Part shown: in pieces, positions 48,179 through 59,036 of the stretch
How positions within the stretch are numbered: the first letter of the stretch is position 1
How the letters are laid out: every line of letters begins with the position of its first letter
Source of the DNA: Kuschelorhynchus macadamiae
Taxonomy: Eukaryota; Arthropoda; Insecta; Coleoptera; Curculionidae
Reading direction: 5' to 3'
Length of the DNA stretch: 64,000 nucleotides
NCBI GenBank assembly: GCA_030620095.1
Contig: JAUTXW010005211.1
Location: 1,218,299-1,282,298 of the forward strand
The notes under the pieces: model-generated
What the model was told of the DNA's origin: nothing
Seen by the model: the letters and a program-made list of their open reading frames with translations, nothing else
Database searches by the model: none
Program-made: the position numbers and the translations under genes

Positions 48179-49976
48179 CTAAAATACATAATTTAAGTAT
48201 TAAAATAAACTATGTATAAAATAAAATATTCTAATATTATATAACAAGATATATATACAGACATCCCGCCCATATTGGGCAAGATGGAACCAATAGCCGC
48301 TAGACTCTGTCAATTTTTAAACTAAAAACATGTGTATCCAAAATATTCTGTAGTACGCATAATCCAAAATAGATATAATACCTTTTAAAATACCATTTGT
48401 ATATTGGACTAAAAATTATTGGAAACATGAGAGATTCTATACATTATTGAAAACCTAAAATCATTTAAAAATTAGACTAAAAGAGTTTTGTGAGCCCTTA
48501 GATGTTATATGTTTTTTTAAATCACTAAAGTCCCCATCTAAAAACGAAATTCCAAATCGATATGCAAAAAACATAATAATAAAATATTTATGTTTTATTA
48601 TTTTTTTAAAATATTAATAGATTCTGAAATAAGCAAAATATTTTCACTTTTAAAGAGCTGTTTTACTCCCCTAGGATTATTCTGTGTAGTCAAAAAATAT
48701 ATACAAAATATAACACAGATTTGGCGTTTTCCACCTTTTAAAAGGAAAACCTAAGATTTAAATTTTGTTTTTAGGCAGTATTTTACCTCTTAGAATGACC
48801 CTATATACAAAAAATTGCCTTTGTGGTGTACAAAAAAAGAAAATAGGTTTTCCTGTTTTAACGATTTTTAAAAGAGCTAAGCGTTATGGATATTTGTATG
48901 TTTGGGGATTCTTGTATTCTCAAGGGCAACTCTCTATAGTGTAGAAAGAGATAAAAGAAATTTGACATTACATGTTTTCAACAAAACGTTTTACAGTAAA
49001 TACTATTTTCGTATTTCGGAAGTTTCACCTTTTAGGCAAGTTTAATATTTCTGGAATACAATTTTTTTTATACCCTGTATATTTAAAAAATTGTTTTTAT
49101 AAAAAAAAATATAGATATTTTTTTGTTCGTTTCTTGAATATATTTTTTTGTTTTTAGGGAGCTGCCTCATAATTTTAGAGCTACGCTGTATAAAAAAAAT
49201 AAATTTGGAGTAATTCACCGTTTTTCGAAATATTATGTGTTTTTTAAAATATAAGTAAACGAAAAAAATGCAATATCTACCACAATGACTTCCGCAATTT
49301 TTCCACGTCAATACAATTACCCCATCAATATTTGTTTTCAATTTGACTGTTACCGGTTTATGCTTTCTCTAATATCTACGTCCATAACTCTCAAAATCAA
49401 GCAAGACCTTGACTCAGACTATTTTTGGTTCAAATTTAAAATGAATTAGTTTGACTGTTTAATGCTCACTGATGATGATTAATCAGTCAGTATAAGCATA
49501 ATAGCAAGCGGCGACTTCATCTAACCAGTACTTATTGTCAAAAATTAAATTTAAACTGGTGTTGAATTTCCCAGTTACTGGAAAATGCCACTCCTCTGAA
49601 CTGGATTGCTCTAACATCCCGTATATAAATATATAACAGGAAACTATATAACACGCTAAAGTCAGCGACATTTTAAATACCGAATACCACAGAGGTACAA
49701 AGCAAAAAATAAGAATATAATTATTTCTAAGTCCTGCTTATATCGAAGAAAGAAATTATTCCGAATCTACTTTAACAGTTGTTACTAAACATACTAGAAG
49801 AAGTAAACATTGCTTACTATTACCTAAAAGAGAGAAATCTTTTAATAATTAAAACATAAGTATGCATAACTTTACATCTCCAGACCATACATACTTATGA
49901 CGACATTCATTTCCTATATAAAATACTTGTTATAATTTAATTTGGACAGGATTCGTGATATTTCTGTTCTTTTCAG
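48179..49976. other. AT-rich stretch 5' of exon A
   Basis: It should be intronic or upstream of the rapsyn-like gene. The minus-strand frame 49671-49483 begins with a hydrophobic, signal-like stretch (MSLTLACYIVSCYIFIYG) but has no other support. No TPR exon was found. Confidence 0.5.
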
Positions 49977-50390
49977 AATGTAAGAATTGAAGATAGACAG
50001 ATCAACAGATATTTACAAATTTTAGAGGCATTTCTGGGTAAAAATATCGGACCCTGTCAAACTGTTTATTATGACATGTCAGTCAAAGCTACACAGCTGG
50101 CAGAGTCAGGCTTACTTGAAAAAGTGGTAAATTCAATGGCAAATGGAAAAATAATGCATTTTTGCTCGAGACTAGATTTTAACCAATTTTTCGACTGTAA
50201 AAGACGTAATTCTATGCCTTGTGACAAAAAGATGGAATTTTTGACATATTTAATAGTTTTTTATCCCAAGAGTTATATGACTTTTCGAAGGGCTAGTGAA
50301 TGGCAAACAGAATTTGTGTGCGCTACAATTCAAAAATTTCCCAAAATTCACCCCTACCCTAATCAAGCTGATGTTTACACGTGTCTCTAG
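49977..50390 (+). CDS. Hypothetical exon-like ORF of 138 codons
   Basis: A pyrimidine-rich acceptor (TTCTGTTCTTTTCAG) is followed directly by 137 open codons ending at 50390, with AATAAA at 50395-50400. The product starts NVRIEDRQINRYLQILEAFL, has a Cys/His cluster (FCSRLDFNQFFDCKRRNSMP) and ends ADVYTCL. I do not recognise it. It could be the last exon of an unknown gene or part of a mobile element next to the Polinton; opposite orientation argues against the rapsyn-like gene. Confidence 0.35.
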   Translation, partial: NVRIEDRQINRYLQILEAFLGKNIGPCQTVYYDMSVKATQLAESGLLEKVVNSMANGKIMHFCSRLDFNQFFDCKRRNSMPCDKKMEFLTYLIVFYPKSYMTFRRASEWQTEFVCATIQKFPKIHPYPNQADVYTCL

Positions 50391-50444
50391 AGGAAATAAA
50401 AACGTTTCTTTCTTTAGGATCAACAGTAGTTAAAATAGGGGAGC

Positions 50445-50545
50445 GCCTCCTCCTCCTCCTCTTCCTCTCTCTCATGTCCCTCATTCTTATCTTCCTCCCC
50501 TTTTATTCTCATTCGCATCATATTTTTAATTTTTTCTCTTTGTCC
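50445..50545. repeat. Polypyrimidine tract
   Basis: CTCC/TCTT-rich on the plus strand with (CTC)n at its start. Low complexity. Confidence 0.85.
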
Positions 50546-50571
50546 TCCCACATTTGATTTTGCATTCTTAA

Positions 50572-50600
50572 GTTTTATAAATAGGTGCATCAAGATCATT
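50572..50600 (+). promoter_or_regulatory. TATA promoter of the RING ORF
   Basis: TTTTATAAATAGGTGCATCA lies about 95-100 bases before the ATG at 50677. The same TATAAATA core precedes other genes of this element. Confidence 0.5.
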
Positions 50601-50676
50601 TTAGTATGCTAAGGTACGAGTGACTGTTAAAAGAAAAAAAATCTGTTGAATAAATCTAAAATAATATTAAAATAAA

Positions 50677-51069
50677 ATGAGTGAATCGGTTGGAGAAAGA
50701 AATCGATCAATTCGGCTTCAGACAATTAGCCTCGAAGAAATTATACCAGGAGTTTGAGAAGAAACTATACCATTAGTTCGAGAAGAAGAAAATGGGATTG
50801 TTTTAAAAAATTTGAACAAAACTGAGAGTGAAGAGAAAAAAGTGTTTCGTGCTATTTGTTTTGAAATAATCGAATATTATGATTCATGTAGACCAAATAC
50901 ATGTTCCCACATTTTTTGTTTAAAATGTATTTTAAGATGGAATGATGAAAATTGTTGTTCTATAATGGTAAACAACTGTCCTGTATGTCGCACTAGATAT
51001 TACTATTTAGTACAAATCTTCAAAGATGTAATTAGACATCATTTTGTTGCAATTTTAAAAAGAGGATAA
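50677..51069 (+). pseudogene. RING-finger ORF of the Polinton
   Basis: A frame of 131 codons from an ATG 95 bases after a TATA box, broken once by an in-frame TGA at 50755-50757 (a CGA-to-TGA type change; a CGA-containing near-repeat follows 20 bases later). The C-terminal 70 residues form a RING of the C3HC4 kind: AICFEII, then NTCSHIFCLKCILRW and NNCPVCRTRY. The first Cys of the opening CxxC pair is Arg, so one zinc ligand is missing. RING proteins act as E3 ubiquitin ligases. No BIR is fused to it; a BIR ORF lies separately at 58.2 kb. It might be a captured host or viral gene. Element membership is inferred from position and promoter style. Confidence 0.65.
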
Positions 51070-51156
51070 TATTTTTCATAATTTGTGTTTGTGAAAACTC
51101 TGGTCAAATAAATTTGTAAAAAGTAAATGTAAATATATATATAATAATTGACACAC

Positions 51157-51475
51157 AGTTTTTCCTTTTCCTTTTCCTATATTGAAACGACAATATTCTT
51201 TAAGTGTTTTAATACATACTAATTTGTTATGGTTTAACATTTTAAAATAAACAGTGGAAATTTAAAGTTATTATTTTTTAATTATAATAATAATAATATA
51301 TTAATATATTTTTTTCCTTCTCCAATATTGAAACAACAATGTTCTAACAAGTTTTTATACATACATATTAATTTTCAGATCACATAACAAAACAATTGTT
51401 ATGGTTTAACATTTTTAAAATAAACAGTGGAAATTAAAAGTTATTATTTTTTAATTATACTAATAATATTAATAT
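51157..51475. repeat. Two tandem diverged copies, period ~150-185 bp
   Basis: TTTTCC(T)n with ATATTGAAACGACAATATTC, TTGTTATGGTTTAACATTTT and AAATAAACAGTGGAAATT occur at 51157-51270, then again as CAATATTGAAACAACAATGTTC, TTGTTATGGTTTAACATTTT and AAATAAACAGTGGAAATT at 51308-51440. It lies 3' of the RING ORF. Confidence 0.85.
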
Positions 51476-51725
51476 AATTTGCATCAAGTAAGAGAAAACT
51501 CAATTGAATACAGAAACAAGCGTTAACAAAATTTTATGCTAATATATGAGTGTTTATAGTGGCAGTTGACATAATCTACACATTATTTTTACATATGATT
51601 AGCTATTTCATTTTTCGTTCTTGTTGCAATAAAAAAAACACAGGGTCAGATGTTAGATTAAAAAGAAGTATTTTGCATATAGCACTGAAAATATATAACC
51701 GCTTATAGTAACAGTTGACATTTTT

Positions 51726-51905
51726 TAAAATTAATATTGTTGACGTATTCTACTTATTATCTTTACAATTTATGTTTAAAATTAATATTTTTGACATAAT
51801 CTACCCATTACGTTTATAACCTATATTTAAAATTAATATTGTTAAAATAATCTACCCATCACCTTACAAACTATGTTTAATATTAATATTTAACAACATA
51901 ATCTT
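51726..51905. repeat. 51-bp tandem repeat, about 3.5 copies
   Basis: The unit begins AAAATTAATATTGTTGACGT at 51726 and recurs at 51777 and 51828 (AAAATTAATATT-GTTAAAATAATCTACCCA), with a partial fourth at 51879. Confidence 0.85.
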
Positions 51906-52051
51906 CCATCTCTTTTTTTTTCATTTTTATTGCAGTAAAAGCAAGCATGTTCAGGAATTAGTAGAAAAAGATGTATCCTACAAATAGCTTTTGATTTACA
52001 AAAGCACTAACAACATAAGCTCTTTTTTAGTGGCAGCTCACATGATCGAAC

Positions 52052-52509
52052 TCCCCTCTCCGTAAATATCTCATGTGAATTGCACTACAAGGAAGGCGAA
52101 TAGCAAATGTTCCTAGTCTTCAACTTTCAATTTTAGTGTAGTTTTGTATAACACATACATCTTTTTCTTCAAAATTATTAAATAATTCACTAGCATTCCT
52201 AAACTTGCTTACTTTTACGTCAGCCTCGGTTCCTAAATTTAGCAGTTGTCCATCCATGTCCACTCCTTCGTCAATTTCCTGATCATCTTCCTCCTCCTCT
52301 TCTTCCTCCGCCTCAAATTAATTAATGTCGTTGTTAAACAAGAATGATCTTCTAACAAGCCTAGATGATTTGTCCAAAAATGAATGTTTATAACTGATAG
52401 AATCGCCTTCCAAGTTAATAAAAATTTCTTCTCCTTCTTCAATTTGAGCGGCGATCTCCACATTATTTTCTTCAATTTGGGCAGCGTTTCCAATCATATT
52501 TTCTGTCAT
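52052..52509 (-). pseudogene. Acidic orphan ORF of the Polinton
   Basis: On the minus strand an ATG at 52509 opens a single frame of about 150 codons interrupted by two stops: TAA after FLFNNDIN near 52318, and TGA after YTKIES near 52130. It ends LRRGEFDHVSCH at a TAA near 52052. The middle is very acidic (seven Glu in a row, then DDQEIDEG). The C-terminus, IRLPCSAIHMRYL, looks ordered. A TATAAC-type string lies about 60 bases upstream. I do not recognise the family. Continued coding character after both stops shows recent decay. Confidence 0.5.
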
Positions 52510-52734
52510 CGTTAGGAACTTTAGATTTAGATAGATAGATTTGATAAAAAAAATTTTTGGTTATAAGTTATAAATAATAGCGACAACTGATATTACAGCG
52601 AATGATACTGTATGATCACCGAGTGGTTGTTCTGAAGTATATATCCCATTGACCACCACTTTCACTACCTGCGTGATACCATTCTCAGATCCAACTGCAA
52701 TACTTAAGTTGGTGTTTTTTTTTTCACTGTCCCT

Positions 52735-52965
52735 TTCCCTGTCACTTTACCTCGGGGGGGAGCAAGGGAGGCAAGGGGGGTTTCGCCCCCTCTCCGCTCC
52801 GCCAACCCTCCATAAGAAGGAGGACCCCCCTTAACCCATCTTCTTTCTCTCCCTTCCTTCTTTCTCCTTTATTCTTTTTCTCCTTTTTCTTTCCTTCTCC
52901 TTTTTCCTTCCTTCTCCTTTTTCCTTCCTACTCCTTTTTAAGGGGGCGGGGGGGGTAAGGTCGTT
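52735..52965. repeat. G-run and polypyrimidine low-complexity block
   Basis: Runs of 7, 6, 5 and 7 G or C are followed by a (CCTTCTCCTTTTT)n-like polypyrimidine stretch at 52840-52940 and a final GGGGGCGGGGGGGG. Strong strand asymmetry could form triplex or quadruplex DNA. Confidence 0.85.
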
Positions 52966-53272
52966 GCTCGACTTGGGAAAGTGGTTGTATGATTGTCGTT
53001 CAACTTTAAGTAGAACATATGTGATCAACTTTTTCATATAAAATCGCCTCAGCGAAGAGACGAATGCAATTGATTTCTGCATTCACACTGTGCAGGGCTT
53101 GCAAGTTTTCTGGTGTTTTCATTGTGTCTATTTGGTAATTTTTTAATTTTTATTTATATTTCTAACATTTTTATTTGTCAAAATTTAATTCTTATTTATA
53201 GTGGTGACATTTTTATTTATATTTGTGACACTTTTATTTGGTATTTTATTTGTTATTACGATTTTTTTCATA

Positions 53273-54085
53273 ATGGACAATTTTTTGGCATCGAGTAGCA
53301 AAATTATTGACAATGACTTTGACTTATACACATGTACTCAAATGCAAAATTTTGCAAACCAACAAAACAATGAAACAGACGTATTTACAACTAGTCAACA
53401 ACAAACTATTCAGGACTTGATTACAATAGCCAAGTTCAGAATAATACCAACAAACAGAACAACGAAAAATATTTATTTACAGCTACTCAACAACAAACTC
53501 TTGACGATCTTAATGACATTATTGACAACAAAACGGATTTAATTACATAAAAAAACTAAATAAACTCTTGAAGAACTGAATGACATTGACGAAAATCAAA
53601 ATTCTAGCTATGAGGTTATTGTTTTGTTTTCAAAAATCTAATCCAAATTATTTAACATTAAAATCGCCAATTAATTCTCCGAGACCAATTTGCTCTCCCT
53701 TTTTATTTAGTGAAAATTCTGATTCGGAAGAAGAACAAATTGATCAAAATTTAAGTTCGGCTATATCTCATATTAATTTACCATATGATATTGTAAATTC
53801 TGATTCGCAAGAAAAACAAATTGAAGTAAATTTAACTTCGGATATTTCTCTTAATAATTCATCATTTGAACAAAATTCAACTTCGAAACCATCATTTATT
53901 ATTAAAAAAAAAATTTAAAATTAATAAAAAAAAAAAAACAAGTAGCAAACCTTAAGTGTCTGGGTGTCGCTATTCAAAATTTCACTGATTTGATCACAAT
54001 TAAACAGGGAGACGCAAGTACAGTGAATTATGTTAAACAGGCCTTTGACAAATTAGTTCACTCATTTGAAGAAATGAATTCATAA
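53273..54085 (+). pseudogene. Repeat-rich orphan ORF upstream of PolB
   Basis: An ATG at 53273 begins a Gln/Asn-rich region (NQQNNETDVFTTSQQQTIQD) that shifts frame more than once. 53580-53918 continues with an acidic repeat: NSDSEEEQIDQNLSSAISHI is followed 27 residues on by NSDSQEKQIEVNLTSDISLN. After another shift in an A-run near 53915, a conserved-looking C-terminus follows (LKCLGVAIQNFTDLITIKQG... FEEMNS) ending at 54085. Such a gene is often found just 5' of the zinc-finger/PolB gene in insect Polintons, by recollection. Function unknown. Confidence 0.45.
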
Positions 54086-54099
54086 AGTCAATTAATTTC

Positions 54100-54270
54100 T
54101 ATTGCTTTTTTCAAAATTTGACTATAACTAAATAAAAATGCACAATATTAATTTTATTATTATTATTCAGAGAACTTCAAAAATGCAATTGCTTTTTTCA
54201 AAATTTGACTATAACAAAATAAAAATGCACAATATTAATTTTATTATTATTATCTAGAAAACTTCAAAAA
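54100..54270. repeat. Tandem duplication of ~86 bp
   Basis: ATTGCTTTTTTCAAAATTTG... AAATAAAAATGCACAATATT... ACTTCAAAAATGCA appears twice in direct repeat, ending at about 54185 and 54272. The second copy supplies the ATG of the zinc-finger/PolB gene. Confidence 0.9.
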
Positions 54271-57200
54271 TGCATAAGTGTGTAACATGTAATAAAGTCT
54301 TTACTAGAAAGGATAATTTATTGCGACATATTAAAAAACATGTTTGCGGAAATTCCACAACACTCACTAGTTGGTTGAAACAACCAAAGCTTGTTAAAGG
54401 TAAGAACATTTTATTTTTCATGTTTTATTTTGTAAAATATTTTTTCTTAATTTATAGATTATACAAATATTGTAAAATATTGTAAAGAATGCAAGAAAAA
54501 TATAAACCAAAGTCTATGGGGTGGACATCTTCGATCTAGTGTGCACAAGAACAATTCCAAAATAGGCTTGGAGGAAGGTGTTGAAATTATCAAGTCGGCA
54601 TTCAGGGAACGAATAAGATCTTATAGGATTTCCTCACTCCAAAACTTCATAAATGTGAAAGAATATTTTCAACATTTGGAATACAAAATTGTACATCTAA
54701 TAGATCAAGAACTGCAGAAATATAAATGTATCAAGCTAAATATGGAACTGTTCGGTTTCTATTTTAACCCCAGCAGCGACAGCTATGACGTCAAATCTTT
54801 TAATGCGCCGTTCCAAGTCATTTGCCAGGGATATCAGACAAAAGAACTTTTAGAGCAAATCTGCACCATTATTGACCAGAAAGCTGACGAATTTGCAGAA
54901 AGAGATTCAGGTAAAGAATTTATTTTCTATTTTACAACGGCAACAAAAAAAGTAATTTTTTAACTTTTACGTTGCAGGATGGGCTTTGATGAATTTACTT
55001 CATTTGGAAATTAATGTTAACAAGCACAATCCTCTGAGAGCCTCATCTTTTATCGAACTTCCTCAAGAGATCAAGAGACGTCAAGCTGTGATCAACATTA
55101 GGAATGATGACAACTTTTGCTTCGCCTAGGCAGTTGTGTCTGGTCTTCACCAACGAAGCGGATTAGATTTTGAAACTTCATCCTACCCACACTACTCTTC
55201 TGTTTTGGATATGTCAGGTATAGAATTTCCAATGTTGCTAAAGAACATTAAGATTTTTGAAGAAAAAAATAACATTTCTATTAATGTATATGGATTAGAA
55301 ATTATAAATCCTAAAAAGGGGTATGAAGTAATTGGTCCACTTTATTATTCATCGAATAAAAAAAATCAACATGTCAATTTATTGTTAATAAGTGATAACG
55401 ATGAAAAAACTTTTCATTATTGCTATACTAAAGATTTATCAAAATTAGTTTCTGCACAAATGTCTAAACATCACGGAAAAAAATATATTTGCGACGGTTG
55501 TTTACAATATTTCCCTACAGAAGAAAATTTATTACAACACAATAGCTATGATTGTGATCATTTACGAATTAACCTACCTTCTAAAGAATTAATAAAAGAT
55601 AAGTTTGGAAACTATTCATATGATAATATTTTGAAATTTGTAAATTATCATAAACAAATGAAAGTTTCTTTCGTGGTGTATGCAGATTTTGAATGCATTT
55701 TAAAGCCTTTAAATAATGACAATGTTGACAAAAATCCTAATACTTCATACACCTTAAAACAATATGAACATATTCCACATTCATTTGCCTATTACATTAA
55801 ATGTTCCTTCGACGATAATTATTCTAAATTTGAAAGATATAGAGGTCAAAATTGTGATACATTATTTATAAATTCTTTAGAAAGAGACGTGTATAACATA
55901 TACAATAAATTTTTAAAGGTTCCTAAAAAGATGATTTCTTTGAATGAACTGGACAAAATTTATCATAACTATGAAACAGTTTGTCATATATGTAATAAAC
56001 CTCTTTTAAATGACAGGGTTGCAGATCATTGTCATATAACTGGTCTTTATAGAGGTCCAGCTCATTCACTCTGCAACATAAATTACAGAATACCTAACTT
56101 TATTCCAGTTATATTGCATAATTTGCGTAATTATGATTCTCATCTATTTCTTAAAAAATTATGCTTAAACAAAGAACAACTAACAGTTATCACACAAAAC
56201 AAGGAAAAATATATTTCATTTGAAAAGCTTATTCATGTGGATAACTTTTTTGATAAAAGGACACAAAAGGCTAAGAAAAAAATATATCGTTAAGGTTTAT
56301 TGATTCTTTTCAATTTCTATCCCATTCTTTATCAAAACTCTCTGAAAGCTTAAAAGATGAACAATGTAAAGAAATAAAAAAAATTTCAATTATGAAGAAA
56401 GATTTAAACTTATTCGGCAAAAAGGTGTATTTCCGTACAATTATATTGATGATTATTTAAAATTAGAAGAAACAACTTTACCTCAGAAAGAGCAATTTTA
56501 TAATACTTTAACGGATGAACACATCAGTGATGCAGAATATCAAAGAGCTGTAAAGGTTTGGCAATTGTTTAAATGTGAATCTCTTGGTCAATACTCCGAC
56601 GTTTACTTACTCTCTGATACTTTACTTTTGGCAGATATTTTTGAAAATTTTAGAAGCACTTGTTTATCCACATATAAGCTCGATCCAGCTCATTTTTACA
56701 CGTTTCCGGGTTTATCTTGGGAGGCGTGTTTGTGTTATACTGGAATAGAGTTAGAATTGATAACAGATCCAGATATGATACACTTTTTCAAAAAAAGCGT
56801 TCGCGGTGGTGTGAGCTCTTGCATTTGTAGAAAATCTGAAGCTAATAATCCATTTCTTTTAAATTTTGATCCTTTAAAGCCAACTAAATACATAATTTAT
56901 TATGATGCAATAAATTTGTATGGTTATGCAATGTCACAGCACATTCCAACGGGAGATTTTGTTTGGTTAACAGATAAAGAAATCAACGATTTAAATATTA
57001 CGAATATTTCTAAAAAATCTAATAAGGGTTATGTTTTAGAAGTTGATTTAGAATATCCTACAAGTCTACATTCCTATCATAACGATTTTTCGTTTTGTCC
57101 TGAAAACTTTAAACCGCCAAATACTAAATGTATAAAATTAATACCCAATTTAAATGATAAATCAAAATATGTTATTCACTATCAGTTATTAAAACAATGT

Positions 57201-58157
57201 TTGGAACATGGACTCAAGTTGACTAAAGTTCATAGAGTTTTACAGTTTTCTCAATCTGATTGGTTGATTGAGTTGATTCAAGATTAAGAAATGATTCAAA
57301 GAATGAATTTGATCGTAATACTTACAAGTTGGCAAATAATAGTATTTATGGCAAGACTATGGAAAATGTTGATAGGAGAATTGACGTAAGACTTGTTACA
57401 GAGTGGGAAAAAAATAGAAGAAAAGATGGTGCTGAGAATTTAATTGCAAAACCATATTTCAAGGACTTAACAATATTTTCTGAAAACTTGGTAGCTATTC
57501 AAATGCAAAAGATTCAAGTTACTTACAATAAACCAATATATGTAGGCTTCTCAATATTAGATATATCTAAAACTGTCATGTATGATTTCTTTTATAATTT
57601 TTTAAAACCTCTTAATCAGGAAAATATTTCACTGTTATACACCGATACCGATTCGTTCATTAGAAGTCACAACTCCAAATATTTATTCTGAGATGATAAA
57701 AAATATTCACAAATTTGATACATCTAATTATGAATTTGGTAATATTCATGAAATACCTATTACAAAGTCAGTTATAGGAAAATTCAAAGATGAATATGCT
57801 GGTGAACCCATTACTGCTTTCTTTGGTACTGGAGCAAAAGCATATTGTATTAAAACGGAAAATAGTTTAACAAAAAAAGCAAAAGGTGTTAAGAAAAGTG
57901 CCATTAAAAAGCAGTTGGATTTTATTCATTATAAAGATGTTGTTGAAAATCATTCTAAAACCTTTTGTTCAATGTATGTTTTTCGATTTAGACAACACAC
58001 AATTTTCACCGAATTAATTAATAAATTTGCTTTGAGTTCTGAAGATGATAAGCGGTATAAAATTCCCTATAGTTTTAATACATTAGCTTGGGGACACCAA
58101 GATATTGCTTTGTATCAATGGAATAAAGAATATGAAGATTTAGATATATTTATGTAG
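54270..58157 (+). pseudogene. C2H2 zinc finger plus protein-primed DNA polymerase B
   Basis: Exon 1 (54270-54399) encodes a C2H2 finger (CVTCNKVFTRKDNLLRHIKK). Intron 1 is 58 bp. Exon 2 (54458-54910) has a second finger-like unit (YCKECKKNINQ... HLRSSVHK) and a helical linker. Intron 2 is 67 bp. Exon 3 runs to 58157 and holds PolB. Visible motifs are exonuclease VVYADFECIL and RNYDSHLFLKKL, YLLSDTLLLADIF, an inserted Cys/His unit (VCHICNKPL... ADHCHITGLYRG), motif A YYDAINLYGYAMSQ, motif B KLANNSIYGKTMENV and motif C YTDTDSF. It would copy the linear element from a protein primer. Breaks are one TGG-to-TAG stop at 55127-55129 and at least four frameshifts (about 56285, 56380, 57270, 57665). 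Confidence 0.88.
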
Positions 58158-58223
58158 ATATTATAAGGTATTTAAATTTGTTGTTTTTGAAACCAAAGTT
58201 AGTCTTCATAAGCCTTTCACAAA

Positions 58224-58596
58224 ATGTGCTTAGAAACTTTTGACAAAGAAATTGATAACAGTTATTTTAAAACATATGAAAAACGACTTTCCACTTTTAA
58301 GAAATCGAAAGGAAAATTGAGACCAGAAGTGTTGGCTGGAGCTGGCTTTTACTATATTTCAATCAATGATATTTGTAATATGTTTTTATTGTGGTATTGA
58401 AATTTTTGATTAGTTAAGTTATGATGATCCTATTGTAGAGCATAAGAAATTTGCTAGGAATTGTGATTTAAATAACTGTTTATGGAAAAATAGGAATCGA
58501 ATAATTGTAACCATTCAAAATAAGTCTTCAAGCTACACATTTTATATAGTATTATTAATATCCTTATTTATGAACTTTTACATATCTTTAAATTAA
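58224..58596 (+). pseudogene. BIR-domain (inhibitor-of-apoptosis-like) ORF of the Polinton
   Basis: An ATG at 58224, 66 bases after PolB, opens a reading frame with the BIR start (YEKRLSTFKK, then LAGAGFYYISINDIC). After one frameshift near 58380 the rest follows: CFYCGIEIFD, then an in-frame TAG, then LSYDDPIVEHKKFARNCDLN. Spacing of C-x2-C-x16-H-x6-C is exactly the BIR zinc signature. The stop replaces the Trp usually found after the CFYCG...D block. BIR domains in IAP proteins bind caspases or their regulators. A hydrophobic tail (FYIVLLISLFMNFYI) follows. No RING is attached. It could be a captured host or baculovirus-type gene serving the element's replication phase. Broken here. Confidence 0.75.
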
Positions 58597-58694
58597 GTAT
58601 TTTATTGTTATTTTTTTACAACTGCTTTTGCTTTCGTGGTGAAAGTAACTGCTTAATGTTAATACAATTGGAATATAATTATTAATTTGTTTCA

Positions 58695-59036
58695 ATGACT
58701 ATCAGTAGATCGCAATTCATTCTTCTTCATTTTATTTTCCAAAATGTTTTTTATGTTCATCATCCCCCTGGCGTAACACAGTGTGAAATATGTTTTTCTA
58801 ATAAAACAGACGTCACTCTAAGTAAATATTGTAAATTTATGAAAATTGGATTAATTAACACTAGTACAATTAGTTGGATGGAACGAATAAATGGAAATGA
58901 AAATGCAAGTAAATTTTTTAAAATTTTGTATCATTATCCAAATCGATCTATTTTTGATACAAATTGGATCGAAAGGTTAGAGTTTAAAAATAATCAGTTA
59001 CAAAAGTATAACCCCCAACTGTACCAATTATTATGA
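58695..59036 (+). CDS. Polinton orphan ORF 1 (113 codons)
   Basis: Open from ATG to stop. It begins with a hydrophobic segment (FILLHFIFQNVFYVHH) and contains a CxxC pair (TQCEICFSNK) and a polar helical C-terminus (WIERLEFKNNQLQKYN). Position between the BIR ORF and the next orphan, same strand, suggests an element gene. Family not recognised. Confidence 0.45.
   Translation: MTISRSQFILLHFIFQNVFYVHHPPGVTQCEICFSNKTDVTLSKYCKFMKIGLINTSTISWMERINGNENASKFFKILYHYPNRSIFDTNWIERLEFKNNQLQKYNPQLYQLL

Noticed and set aside
49483..49671. Small secreted-protein-like frame on the minus strand
   Set aside because: Only a hydrophobic start supports it; there is no splice, promoter or family evidence.
50400..50460. 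Exact left terminal repeat of the Polinton
   Set aside because: The matching right end is outside the window, so no terminal repeat or target duplication can be shown.
50812..51069. The RING ORF as the missing rapsyn RING exon
   Set aside because: Opposite strand, upstream of the TPR exons, a C3HC4 rather than H2 pattern, and its own TATA box and ATG.
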